DNA from: Sphingobacterium yanglingense
GTDB lineage: Bacteria; Bacteroidota; Bacteroidia; Sphingobacteriales; Sphingobacteriaceae
DNA: 64,000 bases
Reading direction: 5' to 3'
NCBI RefSeq assembly: GCF_004363245.1
Contig: NZ_SNYV01000011.1
Location: 744,001-808,000 of the forward strand
Shown here: in pieces, positions 9,819 through 18,987 of the stretch
How the letters are laid out: each line of letters begins with the position of its first letter
Numbering within the stretch: the stretch's first letter is position 1
Translations under genes and position numbers: made by a program
Notes under the pieces: model-generated
Databases searched by the model: none
Seen by the model: only the letters and a program-made list of their open reading frames with translations
What the model was told of the DNA's origin: nothing

Positions 9819-10388
9819 TTGCGTACCTACGACAAGTATACCGACATCGAGCTTATTGAACTTTCCAGAAATGGAGATCAACAGGCCTTTGCTTTGCTAT
9901 ATGAGCGGTACCGTAGCATTACGTACAAACACGCCTATCTCTTCTATCAGGACTATGATAAGGCACAGGATGTAACGCAAGATGTCTTTACTAAACTATG
10001 GAACAAGAGAGAGAGTTTACATATTACAAGCAATTTCTCAGCCTATCTACATCGTATGGTCCGACATATCATCTTAAACCAATTGGCCCATCAAAAAATC
10101 GCTCAGAAATTTCATGATTACACCGAATGGCATCAAAGCGAGCAGCGCAACGACGTAGACGAGTATATCATAGAGAAAGAACTAGCAGAGATATTACACC
10201 ATAAGATTGACAAGCTTCCAAAGAAAATGAAAGAAGTTTTCCTATTGAGCCGTGAAGAGCAGAAATCCCATCAAGAGATCAGCGAACAGCTCAATATCAC
10301 ACCAAAGACTGTTAGGCAACAGATTTATAATGCCCTTCTCATCCTAAAAAGTAACCTGAAATATATCTTCATCCTTCTTTTTCCATAA
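9819..10388 (+). CDS. ECF (sigma-70 family, FecI-like) sigma factor
   Basis: 189 aa, starting at a TTG codon that gives the usual N-terminus ('RTYDKYTDIELIELSRNGDQQAFALLYERY'). Region 2 includes 'HAYLFYQDYDKAQDVTQDVFTKLW' and region 4 is the HTH 'HQEISEQLNITPKTVRQQI' (about residues 149-167). No other domains. It is followed by a FecR-like anti-sigma factor, SusC and SusD, the standard trans-envelope signalling order in Bacteroidota, so it should transcribe the SusCD genes once the anti-sigma is relieved. Confidence 0.95.
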   Translation: MRTYDKYTDIELIELSRNGDQQAFALLYERYRSITYKHAYLFYQDYDKAQDVTQDVFTKLWNKRESLHITSNFSAYLHRMVRHIILNQLAHQKIAQKFHDYTEWHQSEQRNDVDEYIIEKELAEILHHKIDKLPKKMKEVFLLSREEQKSHQEISEQLNITPKTVRQQIYNALLILKSNLKYIFILLFP

Positions 10389-10466
10389 TTTTTTATTTTT
10401 TTATTAGACACCCGCACGACTTAACTGTCTTATGCTTATGGTGGCGCGTTATAGCCTATATTTTAC

Positions 10467-11561
10467 ATGAATAAAAAGGAGCTCGAAATACTATTAGACC
10501 GTTATAAATCCGGTCAGGCAACAGCAGCAGAAAAACAGTTGCTGTACCGGCATTATAATGACTTCATAAAGCACCATAATCTAGACGATTTTAATGAATC
10601 CGAAGCCGAGAGCAGATTAAGCCAATGGTCACCGATCACGAAGCTCGAGCCTTCCTTAAGACGTCTATTTCCTTGGCGACAGGTCGCAGCTGTATTTGCT
10701 ATTACAACCTTTGCTACATTATTTTACTTCCGTTCTATAAGACAGGAAGACGAAGCCGTTGCTGCTGCATCATCGGAGCCCATAGGAGCTCCAGTCACCA
10801 AAGCCATTGCAATATTGCCATCAGGCGATACATTGCTGCTAGACGGAGCACAAGAATCCGCTCAAAAGCTGGCCAGTATCCACGCAAAAGATTTAGCTAT
10901 AAGCGATCAGCTTATCACTTTAAAGACGCCTCGTGGTGGCAAGCTACACTTCACTTTGCCAGATGGATCTAGCGTATGGCTCAATTCGGAGACGACGATG
11001 ACCTACCCCGCCACATTTGGCAAAGAAAGCAGAGCGGTCACCCTCCAAGGTGAAGCCTATTTTGAAGTTGTTAAAATCGAACAGAACAATGGCAAAATGC
11101 CCTTTACTGTACGTTCAGAACAGGAAGAGGTCACTGTATTAGGAACCAAATTCAATATTAACAATTACAAAGATGAGGCAATAAGTACCACCACCCTAGC
11201 AGAAGGTGCCGTGGCAGTCCGCCAGCTTACAGAGTCGAAGAGTACATTGCTCAAGCCGAACCAACAGTATATCTCCTCCGCCTCAGGCACTCAGGTTAGA
11301 AAGATCAATGCCTCAGAAACTGTAGCCTGGAAAGAAGGTATCATTGCACTCTCCAATCAAGATATTTTGAGTATCATAAGGATGATAGAGCGTAATTACG
11401 ATGTACAGTTCGGCAGTTGTGTGCTACCAAAAGAAATCAGATTTAGCGGTGAGCTACAAACCACTTTGGCACTGGATGAACTTTTAGATGTACTGGAAAT
11501 TAATTTAGGACTACAGTTTAGGCGTCAAGGGAAAACAATTACAATATTGACTAACAAATAA
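10467..11561 (+). CDS. FecR-family anti-sigma factor
   Basis: 364 aa. The N-terminal cytoplasmic part (1-65) would bind the ECF sigma. One transmembrane helix lies near 70-88 ('VAAVFAITTFATLFYF'). The periplasmic FecR domain has 'LTLKTPRGGKLHFTLPDGSSVWLNSETTMTYP', 'LQGEAYFEV', 'FTVRSEQEEVTVLGTKFNI' and a C-terminal secretin/TonB-like domain (DUF4974) 'IIRMIERNYDVQFGSC...FSGEL'. It is 78 bp after the sigma gene and 171 bp before SusC. It should sense the substrate-loaded SusC through the receptor's STN domain. Confidence 0.95.
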   Translation: MNKKELEILLDRYKSGQATAAEKQLLYRHYNDFIKHHNLDDFNESEAESRLSQWSPITKLEPSLRRLFPWRQVAAVFAITTFATLFYFRSIRQEDEAVAAASSEPIGAPVTKAIAILPSGDTLLLDGAQESAQKLASIHAKDLAISDQLITLKTPRGGKLHFTLPDGSSVWLNSETTMTYPATFGKESRAVTLQGEAYFEVVKIEQNNGKMPFTVRSEQEEVTVLGTKFNINNYKDEAISTTTLAEGAVAVRQLTESKSTLLKPNQQYISSASGTQVRKINASETVAWKEGIIALSNQDILSIIRMIERNYDVQFGSCVLPKEIRFSGELQTTLALDELLDVLEINLGLQFRRQGKTITILTNK

Positions 11562-11590
11562 AACAACTAACGATTTATAACACTAAATAC

Positions 11591-11690
11591 AGGAGGAAAC
11601 ACATGGATAGAAAATAGAAGACGTATTTATAAAGCCTAAAAAAGCAGAGATGCGGACACATCCCTGCTCTAACATTAAGGCTAATTTTTT
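11591..11690 (+). promoter_or_regulatory. Leader with mini-ORF and terminator hairpin between fecR and susC
   Basis: The 171-bp gap has AGGAGG at 11591-11596, then a tiny ORF ATG GAT AGA AAA TAG (11603-11617). Next is a nested hairpin: AGCCT (11633-11637) with AGGCT (11678-11682), inside it AGCAG (11643-11647) with CTGCT (11664-11668), and GATG with CATC. Six T (11685-11690) follow, so it has the form of an intrinsic terminator. It would separate low-level sigma/anti-sigma transcription from susC, or attenuate readthrough. A perfect AGGAGG is rare in this phylum. Confidence 0.5.
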
Positions 11691-11732
11691 ATTTACAACT
11701 GATTTTAAATAAATAACCTAATCATCAAATGT

Positions 11733-14700
11733 ATGAATAATCATCCTTATACTAAAAGATGGTACAATACTTTATTGTCTTCTTTTAGGAAAAAAAAGGG
11801 ATCATCACCCAAAATCACACTCGAAATGCGTCTGTTAACTTACCTTACATTGGGCGCCAGTTTGCAGTTATCCGCCAACTCGTATGCACAAAAAATAAGC
11901 ATACATACGGAAAAAGCACCCCTTGAGACCGTCTTTAAGGAAATAAGAAAACAAAGCGGCTATTCTTTTATCTATAAAAGTTCTTACTTAAAGAATGCAG
12001 CCCCCGTATCTATATCCATAGACAAGAGAAACCTCAAGGAGACATTGGACAAACTACTGAAGGACCAACCTTTTGATTACGTCATCAAAGGCAAAGTTGT
12101 TTCTTTAGTGCCCCTTAATGCACCTCGCAGCACCAATACGGCATATCTTGAAGAAGAGACGATCCAACAACGCCTCATCTCAGGCTATGTCAAAGATCAA
12201 CAGGGCAATCCCCTTCAAAAAGCAACCGTTCGCGTCAAAGGGAGTAATATTTCCACTTCTACTGATGAAAAAGGCTTTTTCCAACTGAATGGTGTGGACC
12301 GCAATGTGACACTATCAATCAGCTTTCTTGGCTTTGACAACCTGGAAGTATCCGCTTTGTCCAATTTACAAAGCCTCACCTTGCGAATAGCAAAACAGGA
12401 AGTAGAAGAGGTTGTCGTCAATACGGGGTTTCAGACCTTGAATAAAGAGCGAGCTACTGGTTCTTTTGGCCTCATTGACAAAGCCCAGATTGAAAAACCA
12501 AGCACCAATATCGCACAGCGTATCATCGGTACCACCGCAGGTGTACAGGCTACGCTAGATGTAGATGGCAATCCGCGCTTTGAAATCCGGGGGCAGAGCA
12601 GCCTTAACATACGCGACAGCAAAGGCGAATTGACGGCCAATGCGCATCCTCTAGTCGTTGTTGATGGTTTCGCCATACAAGGCGATTTCAATTCCATCAA
12701 TCCAAATGATGTAGAAAGTATCACCATCTTAAAAGATGCGGCAGCGGCTTCTATCTGGGGCGCACGCGCGGCCAATGGTGTGGTGGTTATTGTCACCAAA
12801 AAAGCAAAACAAGGCACCCCGATGAAAGTCGACTTCCAGGCCTTCACCCGTGTTGGCAAAAAGTTTGATCTTTCTTATGTCAACCCTTTAGCTTCTTCGG
12901 CAGAAACCATTGAGTATGAAAAGCGTGCTTTCAATAAATGGAGTGCAACGGAAAACTCTGGCTCTTTGGAATCCAACTATAGCAAACAATGGTCTCAGGG
13001 ATTGATCGCTCTAAGTGAACATCATCTGGGCTACATGAGTGAAGCCGAACGCGATGCTGAACTAGAGCGATTAAAGACTTTAGACAACCGTCAGCAGATT
13101 GAAGACCTTCTATTGGCGACTCCGGTTACCCAGCAGTATAACCTGACCCTCCAAGGGAGCAGTGCCAAGATGAATAATCTGGTTTCCATGTTGTACGAGC
13201 GCAATCAGAGTAATTTCAAAGAAACGTCCAATGACCGCTACATGCTCAACTACCGCACCACGGCTAGTATATTCCCTTGGTTGGATGTACATGCGTCGAC
13301 CATGTTGCAGTACAACAACTTTAAGAAAAATGGAGTAACTCTCAGTGATATAAAAGGATTATCTCCTTACGATATGTTGGTCAACACAGATGGCTCTTAT
13401 ACCAATATCCATCAGTATTACTGGCCTATCATGGAACGCGCTGTCCCTATGGAGCGCTTCCCTTACGCCGATTGGGCCTACAATCCCGTACAGGAGATTT
13501 ACCAACGCAACCGCCGTACCAAAGAGCTCAATACCCGTTTGATGGGAGGACTTACCTTCAAACCCTTAAAAGGATTAACCTTTGACACCAAACTACAGTA
13601 CGAACATTTCAACACCAACAATCGTTATCTGTACAACGAAGGTTCCTTCTATTTGCGTAAGCGCGTAAATGAAGCTACCGCTTGGGATAACCAAAAGGGT
13701 ACTCTTACCCACAATCTGCCCAAAGGCGCCCTAATCGAACAGCCTTATGACAGGCCTAGGGAATGGGGACGTACCAGTGTCAATTCGTACATATTCCGTA
13801 ATCAGGTCAATTACAACAGAACCTTCGGGCTAGACCATGAAATCAATGCTGTAGCAGGTAGCGAGATTAGTAATATTGTAAGCGAACAGTTCTACACCCC
13901 ACCTTCCTATGGCTTCAATGAGGAGACCCTTACCGTTGGCAGCTATCCGAATGGACCAGGTGGCACGTTCAATCCGATCAAGAACTGGCTAGGTAGCAAC
14001 CAGACCTTCCGCTATACCAACTCTTTTACGTATCGTACCGAGCGCTTTGTCTCCATGTTTGCGAATGCGGCATATACCTATCAGAATAAGTATACCCTTT
14101 CCGGCAGTATTCGAAACGACGCTTCCAACATGATTACCGACGATCCGTCGTACCGTTACGCACCATTTTGGTCTATTGGAGGGTCATATCAGATCGGGCG
14201 TGAACAGTTTATGCAACAGTATACCTGGTTGGATCGTTTGAACCTAAGACTTACCTATGGCTATAATGGAAATGTGGATCGTTCCACTTCATTCCGCCCA
14301 CTAGTGGCTCTTGATAGCAATCCAAACGTATACACTAATGAATATACAGGTAGAATCAGTAGTTATGGCAATCCGACACTCCGTTGGGAACGTACAGCAA
14401 CCTGGAATGCGGGCGTAGATTATTCGCTATGGCAGGGCAAGCTTTATGGAAAGATTGACGTGTATAAGAAGCAAGGCAAAGACCTCATTGCAGAGCTATC
14501 CATTCCGGCAGTCAATGGGACCAATACCCAGAAGCTCAATAATGCAGAGATTACAAACAGCGGTATCGAACTTGAACTGGGCACTACCCTACCATTGCGT
14601 GGGTCGGACATTACCTGGCGTGGAAGTTTTAACTTTTCGTATAATCACAACAAGGTCAACAAGTTCTTTGTTGCTAACTATGTTGCCTACGACATGTATG

Positions 14701-15368
14701 GTTACGGAAAAGATTATAGTGCTTATGTGGAGGGTTATGATGCCAATAGCCTGTGGGTCTTTGAATACGCAGGTATACACGATAAACAACCGATGGTTCA
14801 CGGTGCTAATGGTGAGCTTTATGATTTTGGAACATGGTCGCCTGGCGATGGGCGTGATTACCTGTTGCATGGCGGGACTCGTGTAGCACCATATACCTTG
14901 GGCTTTAGCAACAGTTTCCAGATTTATGACTTTAACCTTTCATTTATTTTGACTGGTAAGTTAGGACATAAGTTTCTCAAACAATCATTCAATTACCCAG
15001 ATGTTGGGTACGACCGTTTGCTTCCGAACAATAAACTAAGCGAAGTTATGAACGGGGATCCGAACTCAATCGTGCCATTACCTTTGAACGATATCGAACC
15101 ACGTTACTATTTCTGGGACAGATTCTATTCGTATATGGACTACTTAGTCACCAATGCGTCACACCTCCGCATGCAGGAGGTCAGTGCGAGCTATCGCCTG
15201 CCTACCCAAAAGTGGAGTCTTTTAAAACAAAGCAACGCTATGGTATATATACAGGGTAATGACCTATTTACAGTCTTGTTCAACAATACAGGTGAAGACC
15301 CAGAATACCGCTTAGGTACGATGAAGCCACGTCCACGTTTTACATTTGGTTTGAAAGTTGGATTTTAA
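11733..15368 (+). CDS. SusC/RagA-family TonB-dependent outer-membrane transporter with STN domain
   Basis: 1211 aa. An N-terminal basic stretch and hydrophobic signal end near 'LQLSANSYAQK'. A secretin/TonB short N-terminal (STN) domain follows ('ISIHTEKAPLETVFKEIRKQSGYSFIYKSS', about 52-110). Next come a carboxypeptidase-D-like beta sandwich ('ISGYVKDQQGNPLQKATVRVKG', about 149-210), the plug with 'FEIRGQSSLN', 'PLVVVDGF' and 'SITILKDAAAASIWGARAANGVVV', and a 22-strand-type barrel ending in 'RPRFTFGLKVGF'. The STN domain is the part that signals to the FecR gene upstream. SusD follows 13 bp later. The substrate is not deducible from sequence. Confidence 0.95.
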   Translation: MNNHPYTKRWYNTLLSSFRKKKGSSPKITLEMRLLTYLTLGASLQLSANSYAQKISIHTEKAPLETVFKEIRKQSGYSFIYKSSYLKNAAPVSISIDKRNLKETLDKLLKDQPFDYVIKGKVVSLVPLNAPRSTNTAYLEEETIQQRLISGYVKDQQGNPLQKATVRVKGSNISTSTDEKGFFQLNGVDRNVTLSISFLGFDNLEVSALSNLQSLTLRIAKQEVEEVVVNTGFQTLNKERATGSFGLIDKAQIEKPSTNIAQRIIGTTAGVQATLDVDGNPRFEIRGQSSLNIRDSKGELTANAHPLVVVDGFAIQGDFNSINPNDVESITILKDAAAASIWGARAANGVVVIVTKKAKQGTPMKVDFQAFTRVGKKFDLSYVNPLASSAETIEYEKRAFNKWSATENSGSLESNYSKQWSQGLIALSEHHLGYMSEAERDAELERLKTLDNRQQIEDLLLATPVTQQYNLTLQGSSAKMNNLVSMLYERNQSNFKETSNDRYMLNYRTTASIFPWLDVHASTMLQYNNFKKNGVTLSDIKGLSPYDMLVNTDGSYTNIHQYYWPIMERAVPMERFPYADWAYNPVQEIYQRNRRTKELNTRLMGGLTFKPLKGLTFDTKLQYEHFNTNNRYLYNEGSFYLRKRVNEATAWDNQKGTLTHNLPKGALIEQPYDRPREWGRTSVNSYIFRNQVNYNRTFGLDHEINAVAGSEISNIVSEQFYTPPSYGFNEETLTVGSYPNGPGGTFNPIKNWLGSNQTFRYTNSFTYRTERFVSMFANAAYTYQNKYTLSGSIRNDASNMITDDPSYRYAPFWSIGGSYQIGREQFMQQYTWLDRLNLRLTYGYNGNVDRSTSFRPLVALDSNPNVYTNEYTGRISSYGNPTLRWERTATWNAGVDYSLWQGKLYGKIDVYKKQGKDLIAELSIPAVNGTNTQKLNNAEITNSGIELELGTTLPLRGSDITWRGSFNFSYNHNKVNKFFVANYVAYDMYGYGKDYSAYVEGYDANSLWVFEYAGIHDKQPMVHGANGELYDFGTWSPGDGRDYLLHGGTRVAPYTLGFSNSFQIYDFNLSFILTGKLGHKFLKQSFNYPDVGYDRLLPNNKLSEVMNGDPNSIVPLPLNDIEPRYYFWDRFYSYMDYLVTNASHLRMQEVSASYRLPTQKWSLLKQSNAMVYIQGNDLFTVLFNNTGEDPEYRLGTMKPRPRFTFGLKVGF

Positions 15369-15381
15369 TTAATAAGGAAAG

Positions 15382-16923
15382 ATGAAAACTACAATAAAGA
15401 ACACGAGCAAATTATCCCTAGCTATACTTATTTCCGGCGCATTATCTTTCAGTAGCTGTAATAAGTTTTTGGAGGAAAAACCATCCAAATCTTCCGATTT
15501 GGTGGTCACCACAACGGATCAGTTGGACGCGTTGCTCAATAGATACAGCACATTCTATAGCGAAGGAAATCGCACAGCCATATTTAGTACGGATGATTAT
15601 AATTTCAACAAGCAGATCTATGACGCCCGTCCAGCAACTTTCGCCATGGCAGCAGTAGAGTTTGCGCTATGGGATATTGATTATGTACAAGACGATACGC
15701 GTGAAAATTTCTGGAAAAATGAATACAACAAGATTTTCAATGCTAATATGGTGTTGGAAAATCTAAGCCGTGTCAGCGGAAGCCAGGCCGACAAGGACCG
15801 TCTGAAAGCTGATGCACACCTGATCCGCGCCTATAGTTACCTTGCCTTAGCAGACACCTATTGTCTTCCCTATACCGAAGCCAACAAAAATGAACTGGGT
15901 GTGCCGATCAAACTGACTACCTCATTTGAAGAACCCACTGCACGGGCACCACTACATGCGGTATATGCACAGATCGAATCCGATCTTGCCGAAGCATTGA
16001 AAGTAAATGTCCCCCTTGTACAGCAAGGGCGTGCAAGACACTGGCGTGCCAATACTGCCGCTGTAAACGGTTTTGCAGCCCGTTATTACCTGATGCGCAA
16101 CGACTACAACAAAGCACTAGATTTCGCTAATAAAGCGCTGAGCGAATATAGTACCTTCGTGGACTACAATACCGATATGCGTTATGGTCGTAGCAGTACC
16201 GTCAATATCAATACGGGTACACCTGAAGCAAAAACGGTGACCCTGCAGTTCCCGTACACACACGACAATCAAAGTGACTTTACAGATATGCTACAATGGA
16301 AGGAGTTTCTCTACTTCCGTATGCTCAATCACGAAAGCTGGTGGTATATACCGAGCCAGGAGCTGATCGATCTATATGACAAGGCCAATGATCTACGTTA
16401 TGAGTACCACTTTGTCGAAGGCTATTCCTACGACCGTGGCATGACCAAGCCTGCATACGACTGGCCAGGTTATGTCTTTTTCTACAAGGACCGTATACCT
16501 TCGGGACCTACCGTTGCCGAGATGACATTGATCAAAGCCGAGTGTCAGGCACGTCTAGACCAAGCATCTGCAGCTATGACCACTGTCAATACCTTGCGTG
16601 CCAAGCGTATGAAACCCGGTGCATGGGTCAATCTACAAGCTAGTAGCAAAGACGAAGCAATCAAGAAAGTATTAGAGGAGCGTCGTAGAGAGATGCCTTA
16701 TACACAGCGTTGGTCCGATATCCGTAGATTCAATAACAACGATTATGCAGGCGATGACGTCTTGTTGAGCCGTAGCTTCTATCCGTACAATGCGTCCACT
16801 GTACAGATGGATCAACCAATCAAAACGTATCAATTACCCAAAGATTCCAGACGATTTGCTGTCCCTATCCCTCGGACAGAGATTATCTCGAGTCAAGGGG
16901 TAATCGTTCAGAATACCTATTAA
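15382..16923 (+). CDS. SusD/RagB-family outer-membrane substrate-binding lipoprotein
   Basis: 513 aa with lipobox 'LSFSSC' (Cys about 26) followed by 'NKFLEEKPSK', the standard SusD start. TPR-like helices include 'LIRAYSYLALADTYCLPYTEAN' and 'GVPIKLTTSFEEPTARAPLHAVYAQIESDLAEAL'. The C-terminal RagB region has 'EVLEERRREMPYTQRWSDIRRF'-type sequence and ends 'FAVPIPRTEIISSQGVIVQNTY'. It forms the lid over the SusC barrel. It is the last gene of the 9.8-16.9 kb locus, closed by a terminator, with no enzyme genes attached. Confidence 0.95.
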   Translation: MKTTIKNTSKLSLAILISGALSFSSCNKFLEEKPSKSSDLVVTTTDQLDALLNRYSTFYSEGNRTAIFSTDDYNFNKQIYDARPATFAMAAVEFALWDIDYVQDDTRENFWKNEYNKIFNANMVLENLSRVSGSQADKDRLKADAHLIRAYSYLALADTYCLPYTEANKNELGVPIKLTTSFEEPTARAPLHAVYAQIESDLAEALKVNVPLVQQGRARHWRANTAAVNGFAARYYLMRNDYNKALDFANKALSEYSTFVDYNTDMRYGRSSTVNINTGTPEAKTVTLQFPYTHDNQSDFTDMLQWKEFLYFRMLNHESWWYIPSQELIDLYDKANDLRYEYHFVEGYSYDRGMTKPAYDWPGYVFFYKDRIPSGPTVAEMTLIKAECQARLDQASAAMTTVNTLRAKRMKPGAWVNLQASSKDEAIKKVLEERRREMPYTQRWSDIRRFNNNDYAGDDVLLSRSFYPYNASTVQMDQPIKTYQLPKDSRRFAVPIPRTEIISSQGVIVQNTY

Positions 16924-16927
16924 TCAG

Positions 16928-16957
16928 AAAAGGGACATCTTAGTGATGTCCCTTTTT
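16928..16957. terminator. Bidirectional intrinsic terminator
   Basis: AAAAGGGACATC (16928-16939) / GATGTCCCTTTTT (16945-16957) with a 5-nt loop; T run on the plus side and A run on the left. It serves the SusD gene ending at 16923 and the convergent gene ending at 16961. Confidence 0.9.
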
Positions 16958-16960
16958 ATG

Positions 16961-18490
16961 TTAGAGTAGATTGACTTCATTAATCATCAACTCGAGTTCG
17001 TCTTCATTATCCGCGTCGGTTCTGAAGTTTTCAAAAATAAGATTACCTTGCTTGTCGATTAGAAAATTCATTGGAGCTGCTCCACGATTATCCAGATTCC
17101 CTTTATCCCTACCTTTCACATCTTCCAGTGGCATAAAGCTATACCCTGTTGATTTCAGGAATGGCAATACATAATCATTCTGCGAGGATACAATATTAAT
17201 TCCGATATACGCCAGTCTGTCCTTAGAAAACTTACGCACCACATTCTCAAAATGCGGAAACTCACCTCTACACGGGCCACAGCCCGGGTACCAATAGGTA
17301 ATAAAAGTTACTTTGTCCTTAAAGTCAGACAGGCTATTGCTGCTTCCAGCATAATTTTTAAGATTAAAAGGTGTAGCTACTTTTGCATTTGCCTTCAAGC
17401 TGCTTGATATCGCAGCCTGCACAGCAGCTTTATCCTTACCCAATACATTTCCATAGGTCACTAAAGATTCTTTGACAGCAGGAGATGGAGACTTCGTATA
17501 GAACTCCATTAAAGTACCAAACGCCTTATCCGTCTGTCCACTCAGATGCAATACCTCCGCTTTACTCACCGGAATGATTTTGAATGCCGAAGAGTATCGC
17601 GATACCTTGACCCCATCCAGTATAGCCAACGCCTTATCCCAGTCCTTATTATCCATTGCTTGCTTACATGCTGCAAACTTTAATGCTGTTTCAGCATTCT
17701 GTTGCCAATTTTCCTGCTTCGTCATCTCGAAAAGCTCCGTGCCCAATGCTCCTGCTTCGGCATAACGTTGTTGTTTGAGCAACAGGTCATTGTACGCAGA
17801 CATACCACTTCCAGACCAATTAAACTTTGCTGGTGAGAAATCCTTTTTAAGACGTACGTATATCGCTTCCTTTTCTTGGAGATCCTGCGTCTGATGCGCT
17901 AACCAATACAGCGCCTGTGCACCACGTTCGCTGCTGTTGAACTTATCCGCAACAGCAAGACTCAATGCTTTATTTTTGGCCGGATCTACATTCTTGAACG
18001 AGCTCGCATAGTAAAACGCATAACTCGCATCCTCTGGATCTATTTCCGTAATCTTCTTTAAGTATGACCTCCCCTTTTCTTCCTCACCCCAGCGAGAGGC
18101 ATCCGACCATAATGCGGCATATGCTTCTTTTAGGTTCGGATTGATGTCGATCGCTTTCAGCAAATATGTCTTGGCCTTCGGGCTATATTCACGTTCCAAT
18201 GCGGTTCCTAACGCAAACGGGATGTTGGCGTTTGTAGGCTTCTCCTTCATCCACCCTTCGTACAGGTTAAACAATTCGGGATTTTCTATTCCCATCGCCT
18301 TGATCAGCTCCATATGGTATCCCACGCTATCAAAATTATTCTTAACCTTCTTCTGCAGGGCTTTCAACTCTTTAGGCGCCATCTGCTCCGTCTTGCTACC
18401 TTCCTGCGCCATTACTGTGTCAAAGGTAGCGTTGCCGACCATAGCGCCCATTAGTGCCAATCCGACAATAGTTAATTTCTGCTTGTTCAT
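16961..18490 (-). CDS. TlpA/ResA-like thioredoxin-fold protein with TPR-like N-terminal region
   Basis: 509 aa with signal peptide (residues 1-28, 'DTVMAQ'). Residues about 35-365 are helical, TPR-like ('ALGTALEREYSPKAKTYLLKAIDINPNLKEAYAALW', 'ALYWLAHQTQDLQEKEAIYVRL'). The C-terminal thioredoxin domain (about 372-509) has 'VTFITYWYPGCGPCRGEFPHF' with the CGPC active site at 404-407 and a cis-Pro region 'AAPMNFLIDKQGNLIFENF'. It is likely a periplasmic thiol-disulfide oxidoreductase. Such proteins often sit beside SusCD loci. It is convergent with SusD across the shared terminator. Confidence 0.85.
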   Translation of the reverse strand: MNKQKLTIVGLALMGAMVGNATFDTVMAQEGSKTEQMAPKELKALQKKVKNNFDSVGYHMELIKAMGIENPELFNLYEGWMKEKPTNANIPFALGTALEREYSPKAKTYLLKAIDINPNLKEAYAALWSDASRWGEEEKGRSYLKKITEIDPEDASYAFYYASSFKNVDPAKNKALSLAVADKFNSSERGAQALYWLAHQTQDLQEKEAIYVRLKKDFSPAKFNWSGSGMSAYNDLLLKQQRYAEAGALGTELFEMTKQENWQQNAETALKFAACKQAMDNKDWDKALAILDGVKVSRYSSAFKIIPVSKAEVLHLSGQTDKAFGTLMEFYTKSPSPAVKESLVTYGNVLGKDKAAVQAAISSSLKANAKVATPFNLKNYAGSSNSLSDFKDKVTFITYWYPGCGPCRGEFPHFENVVRKFSKDRLAYIGINIVSSQNDYVLPFLKSTGYSFMPLEDVKGRDKGNLDNRGAAPMNFLIDKQGNLIFENFRTDADNEDELELMINEVNLL

Positions 18491-18564
18491 CTTTTTAATA
18501 TTAGTGTTTATTTAAAAATCAGCTGATATTTATAAGACAGTGAACCCCACACTTTGTCTAAGAT

Positions 18565-18840
18565 TTAATTTTGGTACCTGCACTCTGAAAAATTCAATAC
18601 AAGATATTCGAAGCGTCTTAGGTGGACAATACAAAAAAGGACATCATAGGCATAGGACGTATCGCAATTCGATGAAATCGGGAACCGACTACCATCCTGT
18701 AGATCTTCACCCACATAAAACAAAGTCTGCAATTCTTTGGCAGACACCCAAGTCTTCCGGCCGTTGATGTCTACCTCAATAGATTTATACCTAGACGTTT
18801 TTACATTAAGCTCATGCTCACTCTTCCCACCAAAATTTCC
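18565..18840 (-). pseudogene. Orphan open frame, possible gene remnant
   Basis: On the minus strand one frame is open from just after a TAG (18841-18843) to a TAA at 18565-18567, about 91 codons, with no ATG in frame. It reads like protein near its start ('EHELNVKTSRYKSIEVDING', 'RKTWVSAKELQTLFYVGEDL'). A GTG at 18747 is the first usable start and would remove half of it. I do not recognise a family. It lies in the gap between the TlpA gene and the EEP gene; a decayed gene is the simplest reading. Confidence 0.3.
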
Positions 18841-18987
18841 CTATATCGCTTTTGCGTTCTATCTTTATTTCAACGAATATACATTGAAATAGATTTAGGA
18901 ATAAAGATAGTCCCTATTTGTAAAAAAACAGGTATACAAAAACAAAACATTTCGCCCGAGTGTATTTATTTAAAACAAACTTTATAT

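Noticed and set aside
9819..16923. Polysaccharide-utilisation locus
   Set aside because: SusCD and regulators are present but no glycoside hydrolase or lyase, so no glycan role is claimed.
18540..18767. Plus-strand ORF of 75 aa
   Set aside because: The opposite strand has the more protein-like frame there, itself only a weak remnant.
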